Below, one piece after another: positions 45,152 through 64,000 of a stretch of 64,000 nucleotides of DNA. The notes under the pieces were generated by a model. The model was not told the DNA's origin. It searched no databases and was given only the letters and a program-made list of their open reading frames with translations. The stretch is taken from positions 14,526,139-14,590,138 of the forward strand of contig NC_064039.1 of NCBI RefSeq assembly GCF_932526225.1. Reading direction: 5' to 3'. Numbering within the stretch: position 1 is the first letter of the stretch; every line of letters starts with the position of its first letter. Origin of the DNA: Nematostella vectensis. Taxonomy: Eukaryota > Cnidaria > Anthozoa > Actiniaria > Edwardsiidae. A program made the translations under genes and the position numbers.

Positions 45152-46440
45152 AACCAGTGACTTATTTCCTGATTCCACGAAATCCTCAAATGGTGCCGGT
45201 GGACAGCGGTCTCAATATTTAGTAAAATTGGTTACGGATAGGGTTATTAAGATGAAGCCAGTTAATGGCGTCTTACATGACGTACTAACCAGCAACCGAG
45301 TGAATTCGCCACCCAACCACTCGTTCGTTCATAATCTCAAATATAACGATGAAATATCAGGTGAGGCTAAGGAGTAAAATTCAGATAAACAAATTTAGCA
45401 AAAGCTAATCATTTATTTTGTCATGGTAGCATTGAATCTCTTGATTTACATTTTTTTTTAAAGTTTCCTAGTATGTACATGTTATACAGATAGCACACCC
45501 ATGATGCAAATCGCGGCGCATCATGTTCATTTCAAATTTACAATCAATTAATTTGATTTCTATATAAATTGTTGATAAAATTACCTATTTGAAAATAACA
45601 TATGAAAAATGTATGAAACTATATACGTTTTGTCTATACTGTAAGCCTGAACACTACACGAGTACTATGAGTGTCAATTTGTTCGTAAACATCACATAGG
45701 CACTCAACACTAGGAGAGAGTACATGACCACAATTCGACTATATCTTGTCAGACGAAGACAGATTTCTGTCTATGACATGACACGAACAATGTGCGGGAC
45801 CTAAAAAAATTTGTGACCGGTTGCACTGAAATGTTATGAAATGTTGGTGCCTACAGTTTTGAATAAATACACAGGTGAAGTAACTAAAGAATAATCTTCC
45901 TATAAAAAGACTCGTCGAAAACATGGCCATTTCTCACTAGCCCACAAACTTTTAAAATTATAGGACTACATAATAACCATGGTAACGGATATATGGTTGC
46001 TATGGTATCACGTGCATTGAAACACATAGGGAGTCACACTTAACACACCAGACACACTATTGAATTCAGAAAATCCTATCCAAACGGCTTCGGTTGCACT
46101 ATATTTTGACATTCCTATAAAAGATGTACAACTATTGTACACAAGAATGAAACAAGTTGTCCTTGTGATCGGTCATAATAAAGTATGAAATCTACGCTAA
46201 AAAACATTCTGGTAGACCCAGCGTACTTTGCGGTCGTTCTCACCGCAAGGCGCCCGGTTTTGCAGAATGGCCCTGAATCAATGATCATACGAATATATTA
46301 AGGCAAGTTTCTCTGATTCGGCTAATCTATTCTGATTCAAAACGTGTAAATGAATCATGGAAACTTAAAAACTCTTTATACCTAGAACTCTATATCTTTT
46401 GTAAGACCTAATTTACAATGACAGCAGCTATGAATGCGTT
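45152..46440. other. spacer and 3' flank of the MYRF gene
   Basis: AT-rich, no gene supported. TTTATT at 45412-45417 is a minus-strand AATAAA, about 1.25 kb past the MYRF stop; a closer signal was not obvious. Confidence 0.4.
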
Positions 46441-46635
46441 ACGCGCGCTACCGTGGCCACTAAAGTATCAAAGTTTTGAAAGAACTACACAAATTCAGAA
46501 CTACGAAGCTTCTGTCATGTTTAGGTTCGCATTGAGGTCTTTCTAAAAAGCCGATTTGCTGGTGGAAATCATTTCAATCAGAATGTACGTTTTTCACTTA
46601 AAAAAAAATATTAAGATGGCCACGGTAGCGCGCGT
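46441..46635 (-). repeat. 19-bp perfect inverted repeat in the MYRF 3' UTR
   Basis: ACGCGCGCTACCGTGGCCA (46441-46459) and its exact inverse (46617-46635), 157 bp apart. The right arm starts 30 bp past the MYRF stop codon on the gene strand, so the mRNA could form a long GC-rich stem soon after the coding sequence. Confidence 0.8.
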
Positions 46636-46665
46636 CGCACAGTAACACAATAACACACATGATCC

Positions 46666-62661
<15,996 letters not shown>

Positions 62662-64000
62662 CTAGAAGCACAGGAAATGGAAAAATGTTGCGTTGAACTC
62701 AGGCCGAGTTGTTTCGTAATTTTGAACGAACTGCGACTAAACTGCAGTATCGTTTGACCGTGTTTTGATTGACGGAAGTTGCTATTTGTGTTACACACGT
62801 GACACGAAAATTTGTCACCGGATCCACAAGCGAGTACCAGAGCGAGAGACCTTGAGTGAGATTTGCCTGTTGATTGTGAGGAGATCGGGTCAAAACACTT
62901 GTTGCTTTACGCTTTCACGTCCTCACTACACATCACATTGTCAAATCTTTTGAAACGAGAAAAAGGGACCCGCTTTTGATAGAATGATCTGATCTAGTAA
63001 CTCGCTGCGGGCGGTTAGGCGACAAGTCCGCTTCACAGTATCAGATAACACACTGCTACGGCGCCATGAACTCTCCCTGAGCGAATAATGAGCAAATCAG
63101 AGAGCGCGGGAAACATGATCTTGTGTTACACGAATGTTTGCTTTTGGAAACCCAAATCCCCTCCCTAAATGTATTTTTGTTCGATAAGAAATTTGACCCT
63201 GTTTTGACCCGCGTTTTGATTATGCAAATGCTCAACACTTCACATCATCTTGATATAGAATGGTTTATTATTTCATGTAGTTATCAAATGGCTATCATAC
63301 ATATCGATATTGTAGCCGCTCAATGTTCGAGGTTCCACGTTCAAAACTTTGTTGCTATTCTTATAGACTCTGTAGACTCCTGAAACCACAGAGGTCTAAG
63401 AATCGCTCAGCGGGTGATGGTTATCAGCCGACGAAAGGCGGGGTACTACAGAAAGGGTCCCATGCTCCGGCCGGAGGAAGCCAGGGCGCAGCATGATCCT
63501 AAAGGACGGGTGCTCAAACGAACATTTCCATGAGCGCCTGATGAATCAGAATAGTAATAAAAATGCCCGGGTTACTCAAGTGTAGTGTTAGTGGGTTGTT
63601 GGAGGGATTTTAACACCTCAAAATTGTTAAGAAATTCTCAATACAGTAGACAAATCCTTACAGTGTGCCAAGGGGGAAGATAAAACATCCGCTCAAAAAA
63701 ATAATTAAATAGAAAATAAAACCCATTTCACTTGTTTGAGTAAGCTGGCTATCTGAGTACCGTGATCGGTCATTCATTGCCGAAAAAAGCACGAGAGGAT
63801 GAGAAGATGCGCATGTACGCCGGACCTAGTGGATTCTTGGGACATGCCGTTGTTAACGAATAGGGAGAAAGCGGTTAAAGTCGTATATCGGGCATAAAGT
63901 ATATGGGCATAAAGTCGTATATCGGGCATAAAGTATATGGGCACAAAGTCGTATATCGGGCATAGACGGGGTGGGATCGATTCAAGTTTTCAGGTTGTAT
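62662..64000. other. upstream MYRF intron or 5' flank
   Basis: The first reconstructed MYRF exon is preceded here by an AG acceptor (gcttctag), so this is intron at least near 62662. No exon encoding a MYRF start was recognised up to the window edge. A short tandem repeat of cgggcataaagtatatgggc type lies at about 63886-63966. Confidence 0.5.

Noticed and set aside
44886-45377. 163-codon plus-strand ORF sharing a peptide with a minus-strand ORF at 43957-44166
   Set aside because: The shared peptide comes from the inverted repeat arms; no other sign of coding.

Overview
The window reads as a stretch of an animal nuclear genome. Genes are split by introns with GT-AG borders, intergenic DNA is AT-rich, and microsatellites, minisatellites and short non-autonomous DNA transposons are dense. 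Intron-rich, vertebrate-like gene structures, a DUF4419 gene and the repeat style suggest a cnidarian, most likely an anthozoan such as a sea anemone. That assignment is inference; nothing in the window proves the species.

Layout, left to right: gene A (3199-4182, minus), an intronless Cys-rich single-pass membrane protein; a transposon and 23-bp minisatellite block (8443-9949); an intronless DUF4419 gene (10568-11755, plus); two more intronless relatives of gene A, gene B (13503-14282, minus) and gene C (17785-18522, minus), separated by inverted-repeat elements; a ZC3H11A-like CCCH zinc-finger gene (20112-26760, minus, 14 coding exons traced); a CNDP2-type cytosolic dipeptidase (29320-40144, plus, 17 exons traced); gene D (41688-42218, plus), a fourth membrane protein with the same cytoplasmic tail pattern; and a myelin regulatory factor (MYRF) gene (46666-62661, minus, 26 exons traced, first exon(s) missing). 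For the three spliced genes, every exon junction was followed by hand and the reading frame stays open throughout.

The least explained content is the A/B/C/D set. A, B and C have a signal peptide, a Cys-rich ectodomain with a CC-x-x-x-C signature, one membrane helix and a cytoplasmic tail ending in two PPxY boxes. D keeps only the helix and the tail. In all four the first box reads PPxY-x-S and the second PPxY-x-E. PPxY is the usual ligand for WW domains, for example in Nedd4-type ubiquitin ligases, so these look like a local family of surface receptors or adaptors that could recruit such ligases. CRE/ATF-like sites lie upstream of A, B, C and the DUF4419 gene.

The three conserved spliced genes are housekeeping or regulatory: mRNA export (ZC3H11A), dipeptide hydrolysis (CNDP2) and a membrane-tethered, self-cleaving transcription factor (MYRF). 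No tRNA, rRNA or CRISPR was recognised, and no transposase or reverse transcriptase ORF was seen; the mobile elements are all short and non-autonomous.
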